Below the pieces are notes generated by a model. The model saw only the letters and a list, made by a program, of their open reading frames with translations, made no database searches and had not been told where the DNA came from. The translations under genes and the position numbers were made by a program. A stretch of DNA of 64,000 bases, from the NCBI GenBank assembly GCA_014904845.1, contig MU119207.1, forward strand, positions 557,104 through 621,103, written 5' to 3'. The DNA comes from Acephala macrosclerotiorum. Taxonomy: Eukaryota; Ascomycota; Leotiomycetes; Helotiales; Mollisiaceae. Positions 48,054 to 58,938 of the stretch are shown here, piece after piece; position 1 is the first letter of the stretch, and each line of letters opens with the position of its first letter.

Positions 48054-49006
48054 CTACAAATTCTTCCTCAAAAAATCTATCCGAACCTTGATGTTCTCCT
48101 GCAAGCCTAGACTGCTATGCACTCCGAAATGGCTGTAGCCCTTCACAACGTGGATCTGCTTGGGCTCCAACGCAAGGTGATACATCGCAACTGATTTTCA
48201 GTCCCTACAATCTCGTTATCATCAACGACAATCATTAAAAACGCCGTCGGCGCAATCCTATGAATGAACGACTTCGGCTCGTTAGCCATGAGATTGAACA
48301 TCGACTGCAACGTAACCTCATTCTTCCAATTTCCTCCAATCTTCTTCATGTCTTCCATGAAGTCGAACGCCGCAGGCGAGTTCAAAATCTCTATCGATCT
48401 CCCGCTTTCAGCTTCCTCGAGGCTTTCCGGCGAAATAGGAATCGTGGCCGATGGGTTTCCATCCCGAATACCTGCACGGTTGGCAAAAATGGCAGGCAGC
48501 GTCTTGACCAGAGGCTTAGTATGGATTTCTCCGGACACGAAAGGCGTCTGTGGAATGGCGGCTTTAATACGCTTGTCTATCGCTGCAGCGCAGATCACAT
48601 TCCCCCCTAAGAGACTAGTTCCCCAATATGCGATTTTCGTGGGGTCGACCTCAGTTTAGGAAGCCGCGAAGTCAAAGGCGTCGAAATAGTCTCTGACTTG
48701 GTAGGTGAGATCTATCTCGTTCCCGGGGAGCCCGTTGCTGCCTCCAACGTTGCGATTATCGTGTATGAGGGTGTTCCAACCTTCTCCTTGGAAGCGTTGG
48801 GCGAAGTTGTTGAGGTTTTGAAGTTTGATTCCTGAGAACTTGGTTGCTCAGCGATATTTTCATACTAGTACAGATCCACAAGTGGGAGCACATACACCGT
48901 GGCTCATGATTATACAAGGTGCTTTTGAAGTCGCTGAGTAGAACTACGCGCGTAAAGTTAAGCCATCGAGCGTTTTGAACTCGACATCGCGGCGATTAGC
49001 CGTCAT
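48054..49006 (-). pseudogene. Alpha/beta hydrolase pseudogene (two nonsense codons, one frameshift)
   Basis: The reading starts MTANRRDVEFKTLDGLTLRA at 49006, then TAG at 48944-48946 where the family has Trp. KAPCIIMSHG follows, then a GTATGT..AAG intron and FSGIKLQNLNNFAQRF. WNTLIHDNRNVGGSNGLPG gives the acid-turn region, TAA interrupts at 48656-48658, and VDPTKIAYWGTSLLGGN supplies the nucleophile elbow with Ser in GTSLLG. A 1-base shift near 48190-48200 separates NEIVGTENQL from LEPKQIHVVKGYSHFGVH, which carries the catalytic His. Everything else aligns with DLH/YcjY-type hydrolases of fungi, so the loss is recent. Both stops are explained by C-to-T in a CpA step (TGG to TAG on the other strand; CAA to TAA). 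Confidence 0.8.
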
Positions 49007-49576
49007 CGCGAAAGATGAAGATATAAAGGACGCCCTAGAAGAGTCAGAAGGCGGGAAGCACTTTCTTTTCTTCAACAATTGTACCATTTGCGTATATTGC
49101 ATGGTCCGATCGAGTCCGCGTCTGCGGCCTGGGGAGAGAGCGGGGAGTGTACCGAGACAAGCGGAAATGCGCATCAGCCTCATTCCGAAGGTTTCGGAAT
49201 ACATGAAGGTCGTAGCAAATTTACCATTCCGACTCGGACACCCAGAAGATTCTCTCCCCTCACTCCCGAGACCTACCCCGCAGACAACCGCCCACACAGG
49301 AACACCAAAAAATTTAGAATTTTTCATTTTGCTCGGAAAATTCTAAAAGCTTCCAAGATGACTATAATTAGGGTCATAGATCACGATTATCTCTTCTATT
49401 TCTATTTGTTGCGTCGTTGTGGTTAAATCGACTTTGAGCGGTTGTGGGGTCTAGGCGGTTTGGTGAACCCTTCGCGGAGTGCTGGGCACAGCCCACACCG
49501 CCTTCGTGACGGTGTGCCAGAAACCTTTTAAGCCCGTCGCTCCCCAACACTGTTAAAGCACAATTACAACAGCTTC
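49007..49576. other. Intergenic, possible missing 5' exon of the kinase-like gene
   Basis: No clear gene. A hairpin-forming pair CACACCG/CGGTGTG lies at 49494-49516. A possible acceptor TTACAACAG ends at 49571, directly before the open kinase-like frame, but no convincing upstream exon was found. Confidence 0.35.
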
Positions 49577-50836
49577 TTGGAGTATTATATTATTTTGGCC
49601 ACGATCAAACCTGAAGAAAGATTCTTCACCGATGGTGGAGGTTACTTTGGCGCAGCAGAAAACCCCAACATTGAAGCTTTTCTGAACGTGTGGGATTGGG
49701 ATCAACTGCGCATGGTAAAGCTCAAAGGTACCGCTAAGATCTTCCCACCTGATGAGGGCCACGAGATACAAATTTTAGCGCAATTCGCCGACTGCTTGTC
49801 TCCGGAAGTTCGCGCAGTTACCCTTGATGATAATGGGCTTATTACTGGAGTCTCTACGGATCCGAACGAGGATGAAACTATCTTTGTCCCACATTTTCCT
49901 TTCGCGACCGTCCCATCACTCGCCGATTGTCGTATAATCCAGTACTCTAAACTTCAAGAGCTCGATCGATTAGGACCAGGTGTTGATCTCTCATCTTATA
50001 AAGATGAATCCGGGAATCTTCAAATGGTTGCTTTCAAATTCAATTCCTGGTGGAAGCCTGTGAAAATGCAAATGGCCTGGGATGAACTACACCTTTTAAA
50101 AATTCTACCTTCGCATCCCAACCTACTACGACTTGACCGCGTTGTCCTCGAAGATGTGGAGTCCCGAATAATTGGATTTACAACAAAGTATATTCCAGGT
50201 GGAACTCTCGAAAATCCAAAAGTGCCTTTTCGATTTGAGTGGCTACAACAACTTATCCAAGTTGTAGATTTTCTCAACTTGGAACTGGGAATTATGCATC
50301 AAGATATCGCACCTCGAAATTTGCTCATCGATCCAGACACACACAAACTCGTCCTTTTCGACTTCAACTTTGCTGCACGCGGAAAGGATAGGTTGATAGA
50401 CGGTCGGGATGACGTTTCTAGCGTCGTATTTACACTATACGAGCTTATCACGAACGATGCACACTTCACGAGCATTCCCCCATGGGATCGAAATATAGGC
50501 ATGGTGCAGAACATCTCAGAGTGGCCCTGTAACCGCGAACTGGATTCTAATGTATCGGTATTTCGCAACTTTTTGAACAAATGGGTAGCGAAACGATCCA
50601 ACAGGGACATGGAACGATATCTCAATGCGCCCAACCAGCTTACATGGCCGGACCTACCAGCTCCGGCCGAGTACGACGTCCCCTACGAAGTTGGAAAAAC
50701 CTTGGATGGAGAGCCTAATTTGGCAAGGGGCGTGCGGACGCGACGTGTTGCGATGGAGCTGGGGCAGTATTGCTTTCGCTGGGAGAGACCACCGCAGATC
50801 AGGTTGTTGAAGAAGAAGGGTGAAAATGCCATGTAG
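49577..50836 (+). CDS. Protein kinase-like protein, 5' end uncertain
   Basis: An uninterrupted frame of 419 codons ends at 50836 and is open upstream to 49532 without an ATG. The first in-frame ATG is at 49712 (MVKLKG), so either that is the start or an exon upstream joins at about 49572. The C-terminal two thirds show a kinase core: VAFKFNSW with the ATP-site Lys, MAWDELHLLKILPSHPNLL with the helix-C Glu, LGIMHQDIAPRNLLID (HxD and Asn, near residue 240) and LFDFNFA in place of DFG (near 261). The catalytic Asp, Asn and metal-binding Asp are kept, the DFG Gly is Asn. Fungal genomes carry many such divergent kinases; substrate unknown. Confidence 0.7.
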   Translation: MEYYIILATIKPEERFFTDGGGYFGAAENPNIEAFLNVWDWDQLRMVKLKGTAKIFPPDEGHEIQILAQFADCLSPEVRAVTLDDNGLITGVSTDPNEDETIFVPHFPFATVPSLADCRIIQYSKLQELDRLGPGVDLSSYKDESGNLQMVAFKFNSWWKPVKMQMAWDELHLLKILPSHPNLLRLDRVVLEDVESRIIGFTTKYIPGGTLENPKVPFRFEWLQQLIQVVDFLNLELGIMHQDIAPRNLLIDPDTHKLVLFDFNFAARGKDRLIDGRDDVSSVVFTLYELITNDAHFTSIPPWDRNIGMVQNISEWPCNRELDSNVSVFRNFLNKWVAKRSNRDMERYLNAPNQLTWPDLPAPAEYDVPYEVGKTLDGEPNLARGVRTRRVAMELGQYCFRWERPPQIRLLKKKGENAM

Positions 50837-51505
50837 TAGCCGATGTGTAAAGGACGGCTTTCAATCACACCAATGCAAGAGTAGATTCAGTATGCCGCAC
50901 GTTCCTAAATTCTCTCTTCAATTGTCTTTATAATCTTAGACGACAACTGAGCCCGCTAAAGTCCATTTCCGTCTTTGGACTTGAGTAGTCGTCGTTCTAA
51001 CCTAAGCCGAGGGTGAGCGTTCTAAAGTCCTGCCTAAGCATCCTATGTGTTATAGTATATGTGTGGTTGTAGAATTCTAATAAGATAAGGAGAGCTCTTG
51101 ATCGTCTGTGAAACTATCATGAAACCTTTCATGTGACCTTCCAGCTCTCCTTACCATTCCAAGCCGTCTACCCAGTATAACCTCAATCCAGCTCTTTCAG
51201 CTCTCGATGAGCTGGTGTCTTTTTCTTGACCCATCAGCAGTGTTTCTACATTAATGGCTATAGTTACGAAGTTGGATTCCTAGATCTAGGTATGGATAAA
51301 GTGACTCTAGGATGTCTACTCCAGCATTGGCGTCACATTATAGCCGAGAAGAATAAGAACAAGTTCCGGAATTGCACGCAAATATAATCTCATCCGCAAA
51401 GTTGCGAGAACTTTCAAACCGAGGATTTCACAGCTCTTAAGTCACGTAGCGACTAGGAAAAATTCTTTAAGATAGCACGGCTCCAGGGGAAACGCTCTTA
51501 TGAGT
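50837..51505. other. Intergenic, no gene seen
   Basis: Space downstream of the kinase-like gene and of the convergent small hypothetical gene. No features recognised. Confidence 0.4.
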
Positions 51506-52003
51506 TCACAGCCTCCCGGTCGCTCGGCCTGTTAGGGGAAAACGTCCTACAAATCCTTTTACTCCGGATTTTAATCTATTGAATCGGTCATCGAATTGAA
51601 TAAAAGGGAATCGTTCGCCCTCGAATCGAAAGTGTTCGATTAATTCAATAGTTTCAGGCTTTGAGAACCGGAAGCTCGCAAGTCCTGCTCTGACTAGACT
51701 GGGTATTGAGAAGTTGTTAGCATTGAGTGAGGAAGGCGGGGTGAAAGAACCAAGGCGGGCATGTAGCTCGGCTCCGGATGTGAGTTCGGATCCGAGATCT
51801 GCCGGCCGAGAATCTTTGCTTGATACCGCGTCAATTTCCCGCGAAGTTTGAGCCAACAACGCATCCAACTCCTCGTCGTAGGCCTCAACATCAACATCAG
51901 TACCAGCGCCTTGATTGAGTTCATCAACTCGCTTTAACGCCAGGTCTAACGATGATTGCAATTGCCGCAATCCGGCTTCGAGACCTTGGTATCTAGCTTT
52001 CAT
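51506..52003 (-). CDS. Hypothetical protein, 165 residues
   Basis: One exon from ATG 52003. The first 60 residues form a heptad-like helix (QGLEAGLRQLQSSLDLALKR) and an acidic stretch (VEAYDEELDALLAQTSREID). The second half is basic and Phe-rich (FEGERFPFIQFDDRFNRL). The frame stays open upstream of the ATG for about 25 codons (WRDFDDRVE before it), so the gene may begin in an upstream exon. No signal peptide, membrane helix or known motif. I do not recognise it. Confidence 0.45.
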   Translation of the reverse strand: MKARYQGLEAGLRQLQSSLDLALKRVDELNQGAGTDVDVEAYDEELDALLAQTSREIDAVSSKDSRPADLGSELTSGAELHARLGSFTPPSSLNANNFSIPSLVRAGLASFRFSKPETIELIEHFRFEGERFPFIQFDDRFNRLKSGVKGFVGRFPLTGRATGRL

Positions 52004-52826
52004 CAGCTTCCAGCCTTTGCAGTGCTGTTCTTCCGACCTTACCTCGACGCGATCGTCAAAGTCCCTCCAGGTGAAGTTTCACCTTCATACGTGCACCGAA
52101 CCTTGCCATCTGTACATCTTTGACAGTGAGGCCCGCCACTACACTTGAGCTTGCGTCTTTTGCATTGGTAACTGTTGGGCCGTCAATATCTGACGTCCGA
52201 GGTGCCGGCGGGAGCGGGAAAGATGTACCATGCATTTCAAATGTATTTCTGACGTCTCTTGCTCTGTCTTCCTACGTGTTGTTTCTTTTCCATCTTGCTT
52301 AACACCATCTATCTCGACTGGAAATGTCTGAAATGACAATGGCATGCAAGAAATTTTTTTTGAGGCATGTCGGTGTGTTCATACTCCGCATTTTCTGTGG
52401 CCTAACCTTAGTGGTAAACCCCACAGTTCCCATTCCCCGTAACTCCCCACACCTTTAAAGTCTCGAGTCGAAGTCGGTAGTCAGAACAGGGCAAAATCCA
52501 GTGTTTGATTTGATACCATCCCGTGGTGCAGGCATGGAGAGTGTGTTGTTGGAGACGTGGAGGTCTGGACTTGAAGCTGCGGCAAGGTTTCGCATCACTG
52601 TTCCGAAGGGTCTCGGAATCGTGTATCACGTGTTTGGCAACGAACTAACTGCTCCGTACTTGTCGGAATACCTGGTATTTATGCCTCAAAGAAGTAGCAA
52701 CAAGAACGAGGTCTAGACCGCCTCTTTCAAACCTTTCCTGTTGTTGTTCTTGGATTTTGACTTGTATATTTGTTATTCAAGCATCAGCTCCTTAATTCCT
52801 AAACCCCATCTGCTTCCTTTCTCTAC
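52004..52826. other. Intergenic, promoter side of the monooxygenase pseudogene
   Basis: No gene supported. A CT-rich leader precedes the ATG at 52827. Confidence 0.4.
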
Positions 52827-54267
52827 AATGATATCCAACTACGATATTGTCATTGTTGGCGCAAGGTTGTCGAGGATCAATGCCGCCCAAAGAGTCCAAA
52901 CGGGATTTCCAGGACCGACTTACACAATCCTTGAGGCACGAGAAGCCTTAGGTGGGACCTGGGACTTGTTCAAATATCCCGGCATCCGACTCCGATCTCT
53001 ACACCTTTGGTTTCTCATGGCAATTATGGGAGAGTACACAAGCCATCGCTGACGGCCCATCTATTAAAAAGTACCTGGTCAAGTCAGCCGCGGAATCGGG
53101 TATCGAGAAGCACATCCAGTACCATCACAGGCTGGTATCGGCAGACTGGTCGTCAAAAACCCAGGCCTGGTCGTTGATTGTGGACGCCGACGGGGAGAAG
53201 CGATATACGAAAATAGGATTCATGGTATACGGGACCGGCTACTACGATTACGACGAACCTTTGCAAACTACAATCCCCAACATCGACAAATTCCAAGGCA
53301 CCCTTGTCCATCCTCAGTTCTGGTACCAAGATCTCGACTACAGCAACAAGAAGATCGACATCATTGGCAGCGGTGCGACAGCCGTAACACTCCTACCAGC
53401 ACTCGCAAAGACAACCGCCAGCGTCACGATGCTGGAACGAAGTCCAACCTACATTCTCTCTGCACCCGCCATTGAATTGGGAAGCTGGATTCGGAGACTA
53501 TTCCCCTCATACACCGCATATTAACTTATCCGTTGGAAATTTATGTGGGGAATGTGGCTGTACTTCCAGTTCTGTCGACTCTTTCCCACTAAAGCAAAGT
53601 AATTGATCAAGGCAACTACGGACAAGGAACTTCCACAACACATTGCCCAAAATCCGCATTTCAAGCCTGCTTACAACCCGTGGGAACAACGTCTTTGCGT
53701 TTGTCCTGACGGCGATTTCTATCACGCATTGCGGCAGGGGAATTCGCACGTTGTGATGGATACGATTGAGACCGTCACTGAATCTGGGATTCGCACATCT
53801 GCTGGGACAATATTGGATGCGGATATCATTGTCACGGCTACGGGGTTGAGGATGAAGTTCGCGGGAGGCATACGGGCAAGTGTCGATGGAACCGTAATCA
53901 AGTTCTCAGACAAGTATCTGTGGAAGGGGGCGTTGATGCAAGACGTGCCGAACACGGCATTCTTACTTGGGTATACGAACGCATCGTGGACATTGGGTGC
54001 CGAAGCTTCGATGCAGTTGGTGTGCAGGATATTACGATACATGATGGCGAGAAGATTGTCAGTTGTGACGCCAAGGGTGGAAGATGAAGCAAGACCAGAC
54101 CTACCAACATGATAAATTTGAAGAGTACGTATATCATTTCAGGGCAGAGCATCTTGCCAAAAGGCGGAGATGTTGGTCGGTGGAAAGCGAGGGTCAATTA
54201 TTTCAAGGGCTTTTGTCATGCGAAGTTTGGTGGGATGGAGGGGCTTGAGTTCGGGGGAGCCTTCTGA
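52827..54267 (+). pseudogene. Flavin-containing (Baeyer-Villiger-type) monooxygenase pseudogene
   Basis: The reading begins MISNYDIVIVGARLSRINAA, a FAD-binding GxGxxG motif in which two Gly positions are Arg. LEAREALGGTWDLFKYPGI follows, and a one-base shift near 52985 leads into SDSDLYTFGFSWQLW. VYGTGYYDYDEP, KIDIIGSGATAVTLLPALA (NADP-site GxGxxA) and VTMLERSPTYI are intact. In-frame TAA codons stand at 53522 and 53600 where Gln is plausible (TAYxLIRWKF, TKAKxLIKATT). ITVTATG-like DADIIVTATGL is kept. A second shift near 54086 separates VEDEA from RPTNMINLKS and the tail ending EFGGAF. Without lesions it would be about 480 residues, the normal length for FMO/BVMO-type enzymes. Both TAA fit CAA to TAA in a CpA context. 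Confidence 0.85.
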
Positions 54268-54520
54268 GGGAGGTTTATGATGATATGGTCCGTATTTATT
54301 TCTTCCCACCTTAGTTCCCGGAAAAGATATCCTTTGGGCTAATCACACAATGTGTATTAGTCTCTGGCCAAGTTTCAAATAGCAATTATTTAAGTACTTT
54401 TATGCCTCTGTCATATTCATCTTCGTGATGAACGACGAATCGACGTGTACTCTTCAGGACACAGCTACGTTGAACATTGTATTATCCGTTCTTGAACCCA
54501 ACATTTTACCGTAACATTAC

Positions 54521-55160
54521 TTACCCGCTCGGGGTAGGCAAGCATGCACAAGCGCTACTCGCCCTCTCAATCACATTCCCCACACAAGCACTCTTTGCAT
54601 ATGCTGGCACCACATTCAAATCCGCCACCAGCGTCTTCGTGAACTCCCCACAAAATTTCTGAGACCCCGCCAAAGGCCCATGAACTGAGTTGGAGCGGGA
54701 AGCCCATAAGCAGTTATCAGCATTGCGCTTCGGAGTCAGTGGACACGCCTTCGAAGTCATCTTCACAATCCAAGCCCCGCGGTCAATAGTGCTAATGAAC
54801 ACATATCCAGACTTAAAATATGCATATGAAGACTAAGTTTTTATAAATTTAACAGTGCCTCCACTAGGTGAAGCGTCGTCTTCAGGATATACGTCGAAGA
54901 ATCTAATTTTGTAGATATTGTTTCTTGTTGGGTTGTTGGGGATGGATGAGATGTTCAGAACGGGGAGGACTGCGCCGTGGTGCGATTGATATACCAGTCC
55001 TCCAATTACATATTGGTTGTGATCGATGGACTTGGTTTTGGATTTGTAGATTCCGGTTTGTTTGGGGAGATTGTCTCCAACTTGTAAGGGAGTCGTGGGG
55101 TAGGATGGCGCTTGGAAAGTCCAGCTGTTCGAGGGGGGTTGATAGTGCGAACTTGTCCTG
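54521..55160 (-). CDS. Possible Cys-containing protein, doubtful structure
   Basis: Two adjacent minus-strand frames look protein-like. The upstream one (about 55160-54833) reads SWTFQAPSYPTTPLQVGDNL and later VIGGLVYQSHHGAVLPVLN. The downstream one (about 54810-54521) reads GAWIVKMTSKACPLTPKRN and ends CVGNVIERASSACACLPTPSG. A weak acceptor TTTTAAG at about 54812 could join them, but no good donor was found, and no ATG opens the upstream frame. The ending ACxCLPTP resembles the C-terminus of Cys-rich secreted fungal proteins. It may be two remnants rather than one gene. Confidence 0.3.
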
Positions 55161-55670
55161 AGTTCGTTAAGCCGGGCTACATAATTGATCAGCAATGTTC
55201 AAACGATAATAAAATGTAATCTTTCGCATGTCCACAGATGAGCAAGTCAGTAAAGTTACAATAGGTGAATGCTTCAAAAATGCTCGCGGTCTTCATATTT
55301 TGGGTTCCAGCAATCGCGTAGGGGTTGACGAGGCAGTGGTTGTTTTCGGTCAGATGCAGATAACAAGAAACCCCAACTTAAATTGGCTCCGAGATACACG
55401 CGACGCGATGTTTAAAGCTGCTTGGAGGGAGACAAGTTCGAAGGTTCAGAAAAGAGTCGAGCTCGCAGAAACTCGCGGAGTGGCTCTAACAAAACACCCC
55501 GCGTGCGCATTATCCACACACCTATGCGACTCAAGACTCTCGCTTCAACCTCCCTTCTTTTCTTCCGTTAAAATCAGACAAGAATTATCATCTCGACATG
55601 CTCAGTGACTTTGGTTGCTTTGCTTCCTGAAAGATTTAAGAGATTATAAAACTTCTTTTCCACAGAGTCA

Positions 55671-56441
55671 ATGCTTATCACAATCCGCAAGGCTACTTGG
55701 GCCGATCTTGACACCATCCTTGAAATCAGGCTCGCATCATTTCAAGGAGGAGAGCAATGGCAGTACCGCTACCCACACTACCACAAATTTCCTGAAGATC
55801 ATGCTATCTCTGCGAGACGCCGAATAGAGGCATACCTGAAGGATGAAACTGGAGCATCAGGACACGTGATGCTGGCTGAATCGACCTGTGATGCAGATTC
55901 AGAAGTGAAGATCACGATCGCGTGGGCCGTTTGGAGGCTGCCGAGCTCTTCTCTTGAGTCAGGGCCTGTTGCAGAGTTGCAACCTCCAGGTTAGGCTCCC
56001 CTTCTATCAAACTTGTTGGTCTTGAGTCCGGTGTAGTCCTTCCCGAATGTTTACGCTAAAATTCTGTTCGCAGAAGTTACGGGACAGTTAGCCCGCCGCG
56101 ACACAAATATAGGACATGTAAAAGCTTTCAAGAGTGCGTGCAAACTTGCAAGAAAGGATTCATTTGATTCAAGATACTGCAGCGAGCAATTGTTCCTCCA
56201 CAATATTGGCACACGACCTGAGTATCAGCGGCGTGGAGCAGCAACCGCGCTCATACAGTGGGGTACGACCTTTGCCGAGAGATTGGGAATTCCAGTAACG
56301 CTGCTGGCAAATTCGGTCGGAGTACCTTTTTATACAAACCTAGGATTCAAGGCTCTTCCCAGTGTCAAAGTTTGTGTTGGCGGTGATTCGGAGATGCTTT
56401 GGATCACCCCGATGGTCAAGGAGTTTAAAACCTCAAGTTGA
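55671..56441 (+). CDS. GNAT-family N-acetyltransferase
   Basis: Exons 55671-55989 and 56074-56441 give 228 residues; the 84-nt intron begins GTTAGG, ends CGCAG and keeps the frame. The start MLITIRKATWADLDTILEIR is a typical GNAT beginning. ITIAWAVWRL forms the central strand, and FLHNIGTRPEYQRRGAATAL carries the acetyl-CoA-binding R/QxxGxA motif (near residue 165). FYTNLGFKAL is the usual end strand. It should transfer an acetyl group from acetyl-CoA to an amine; the acceptor is unknown. This layout matches the large group of fungal GNATs of secondary or detoxifying roles. Confidence 0.88.
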
Positions 56442-57932
56442 GAGTGTGCACGATTTCAAAGTTAAGACAAAAGCTATTTAATGGCATCACAAGTACTTCG
56501 GTTCGTCACGTATATGATGTTTCAACTTGATCATAGAAATGTAATCAGGAAACAAGTGAAAGCTGCAGACATCCCGTCCAATGCGCGCAAACAAAGTACA
56601 AGTTACCGAAGCCGGACTCCACCCATTTGAAACTCTGATCTACTCCATGCTCCTCTATGGCTAGCTTGATTTTCTATCATAGCTCATGCATGATCAAGAA
56701 ACCCACATACCATCTGCGGGTATATACCAAGCGCATCTTGGGAGCCCCCCCCAAAAAAAAAGATCTGCTCCGAGTGTTGGGCGAAGTTGCTTATTCATAG
56801 GCGAGTGTATTTGGATCGAGACTTATCAACGCCGAGTGTTGAGCCAGCGATGACCTCCTGCAGTCAGTCTTTGGCTATAATAGAGCTCCAAACAGGGTGG
56901 ATACCTCAGTAGACCATAAGTCCGAATCCGCTTCATTTCGGCGGAGCTGCGTCTGAGAATCGTATGTGGAGAAGTCTTGACAATATTTGTTAGCGAACAG
57001 GCATGGCAAGAAACTGGGGGTGGTGACATGCTATTGCCTGAGAGAAGACTCGTGTATGGTCGGGTGGAAGTGTCCGGCCCAGTGAGATCTAAGAGATCTA
57101 TGTTATCGACTAGCTCAACAGAGATAGTGGCTTCTGCTGTGTTCTTTCGAATCGTCTGACTTGAAACTGTATTTGAAGACATTGCGTCAAATTGTGGGGC
57201 CGAAAGGATAAGATGGATCTCTTTGCAGCTCGCTTGGCGGGTATCGGATGCTAATCGTGGTGAGATCAGACCAAAGTGGCAAACATCTTCTTATACATGC
57301 GGCGACCCGTGGACTGGAAGTGCCATCCCACTGACCGGTTACCGAAGTGTTGTATTCTGACCGGACGTCGTCACATGATAGTTACCTAAGATACTCGCCG
57401 GTTTGGAACCATGAGGATCCAGTCAAGTTGGGTTCTGTTACTTTGGGCATCTCTCCGGTGAGAGGCCATGGAGTCCTTTACCGGTTGGTGTATTCTATAG
57501 TTCCTCGGATCTACCAGACTGCCACATCACTTCTGCAAGGTTGCGGCGAGGCAGATCAGAATGTAGGAACCCAGAGCTCTCAATGCAGCTAGTGTTCGAG
57601 AATGAGAGAGGCAGCAGTCCTTATCGGTTGCTGAGAATTTGTAGTTGAGTGGCTGAACTTGGACGTTTTGGGCATATTTCAGGGGCTGAACGTCCCACAG
57701 CTCGTCTCTGCTCCGGTTCACGGCCACAGGGGTGTGCCTCAACCCGACCACTTGAATTTCATTCTGAAAACCGATGAGAAGCTCCTCGGTAGTGCTCCTT
57801 GGCAAATCGGACAAGCGTCAAAATCGAATTCTGGAACTTGACGCTAGAAACTCTGTGTTCGGAAGAAAAGGCCCGAATTCAGGCCATTTGTATTCTTTAA
57901 GTGGATGTACGAGAGCAAAGCTGCTTTTTCTA
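56442..57932. other. 1.5-kb interval without a firmly supported gene
   Basis: A minus-strand frame from ATG 57182 (MSSNTVSSQTIRKN, 118 codons) has a protein-like first half and a possible small intron after it, but no domain. I could not support it as a gene. The rest is non-coding. Confidence 0.4.
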
Positions 57933-58938
57933 TCAAACTACAAATAAGTCATGCTTACGGTGTAACCTAGCACACACTTCGATGATCTTGGGCTCGTTGT
58001 CTGGATTTACAATCCCGTGCCGAATGAAATGCGCCACCCAAGTCATGGCTCTGAAATTGAACTCCCTGCGATGCAATGCATCCACCACTTCCTGAAGTGT
58101 CATCAATTTGAATTTCTCAACGTCGCCGTTGAATGGCTTGGGGACCATATTCGGAGCCAACTCCATCTCATAGACATACTGGACATGGTGCTGGCAGCCT
58201 GGTTTGCCTTCATTCGTTCGAGTCATCTGATAGGTCACTGTTCCGCACGCTTTTGTGTGTTTTGATGTGTACTCAATAGGGATAGATGCTTCATCTGCTG
58301 CTCTTCGAATGATCTTCTCCAATGGCTTTTGTCCCGAGAAAAGATTTGCTGCCACAGTATTGTCCAGCATGCCGGCATATGGTGTCTTTGTCTTTGCACG
58401 CCTCGGAACCCAGTATTTCAGCCCTTCGTCAGTTCTGACGTACGCCGTGAGGTGGACTCCGAATGTTCGAATGCCGAAGACATCGACACCACACAGATCC
58501 ATATCTAGCACGTGATCTCCGTTGGCTGAGATGACCGGAAGTACTTCGGCTCCCCACTTTCTCAAACAGTCGACCTTTCCGCGTTTGTGTCCCTGCTTGA
58601 GTGTCGCTTGCATAGCATCGGTACGTTCGCTGAAACCTCCTTGCACTGTGAGAGTCAAAACCCGCTTCTCATGATCCAAATGCCAGTATTCCGGCCATTC
58701 AATAGCCTCAACAAGAATTTTGTGTGCGTAGCCAAATGGGCCTTTGTAACCATCGATCATGAAGTAGTAGTAGTCCTCCATGAACAACCTGTAGCTTTCG
58801 GGATCTTGTTGAAAGTATGGCCAGCTGTTCCAAAGGATTTGTCAGTAGATACATGAGCACTTCACATCGGATTACTTGCGTGTCAATTTCATTGACTAAG
58901 TCCCAGCTTCTGATGGTTTCGATGCTCTCGCTCTGCAT
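57933..58938 (-). CDS. Nudix-family protein with DUF4743 (thiamine pyrophosphokinase-like)
   Basis: Exons 58938-58880 and 58824-57933 give 316 residues. The intron begins with GCAAGT, not GT, and only this joins DLVNEIDT to WPYFQQDPESYRLF. The N-terminal half is the DUF4743 part (YYYFMIDGYKGPFGYAHKIL). Then come FGVHLTAYVRTDEGLKYWVPRR and AGMLDNTVAANLFSGQKPLE with the Nudix helix. The C-terminal end is VAHFIRHGIVNPDNEP. Relatives are annotated as thiamine pyrophosphokinase-related or as Nudix hydrolases. Here the Nudix box is degraded: the expected GE..REAxEEA reads GQ..RRAADEA, so two metal-binding Glu positions are lost. An in-frame ATG at 59160 would add 74 residues with a hydrophobic stretch; I prefer 58938 because it gives the family length. 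Confidence 0.83.

Noticed and set aside
49494..49516. CACACCG/CGGTGTG hairpin as a terminator or RNA gene
   Set aside because: A 7-bp stem alone is expected by chance and no other RNA feature surrounds it.
56826..57182. 118-codon frame starting MSSNTVSSQTIRKN with a possible intron
   Set aside because: Part is protein-like, but no family, no supported second exon; not reported as a gene.
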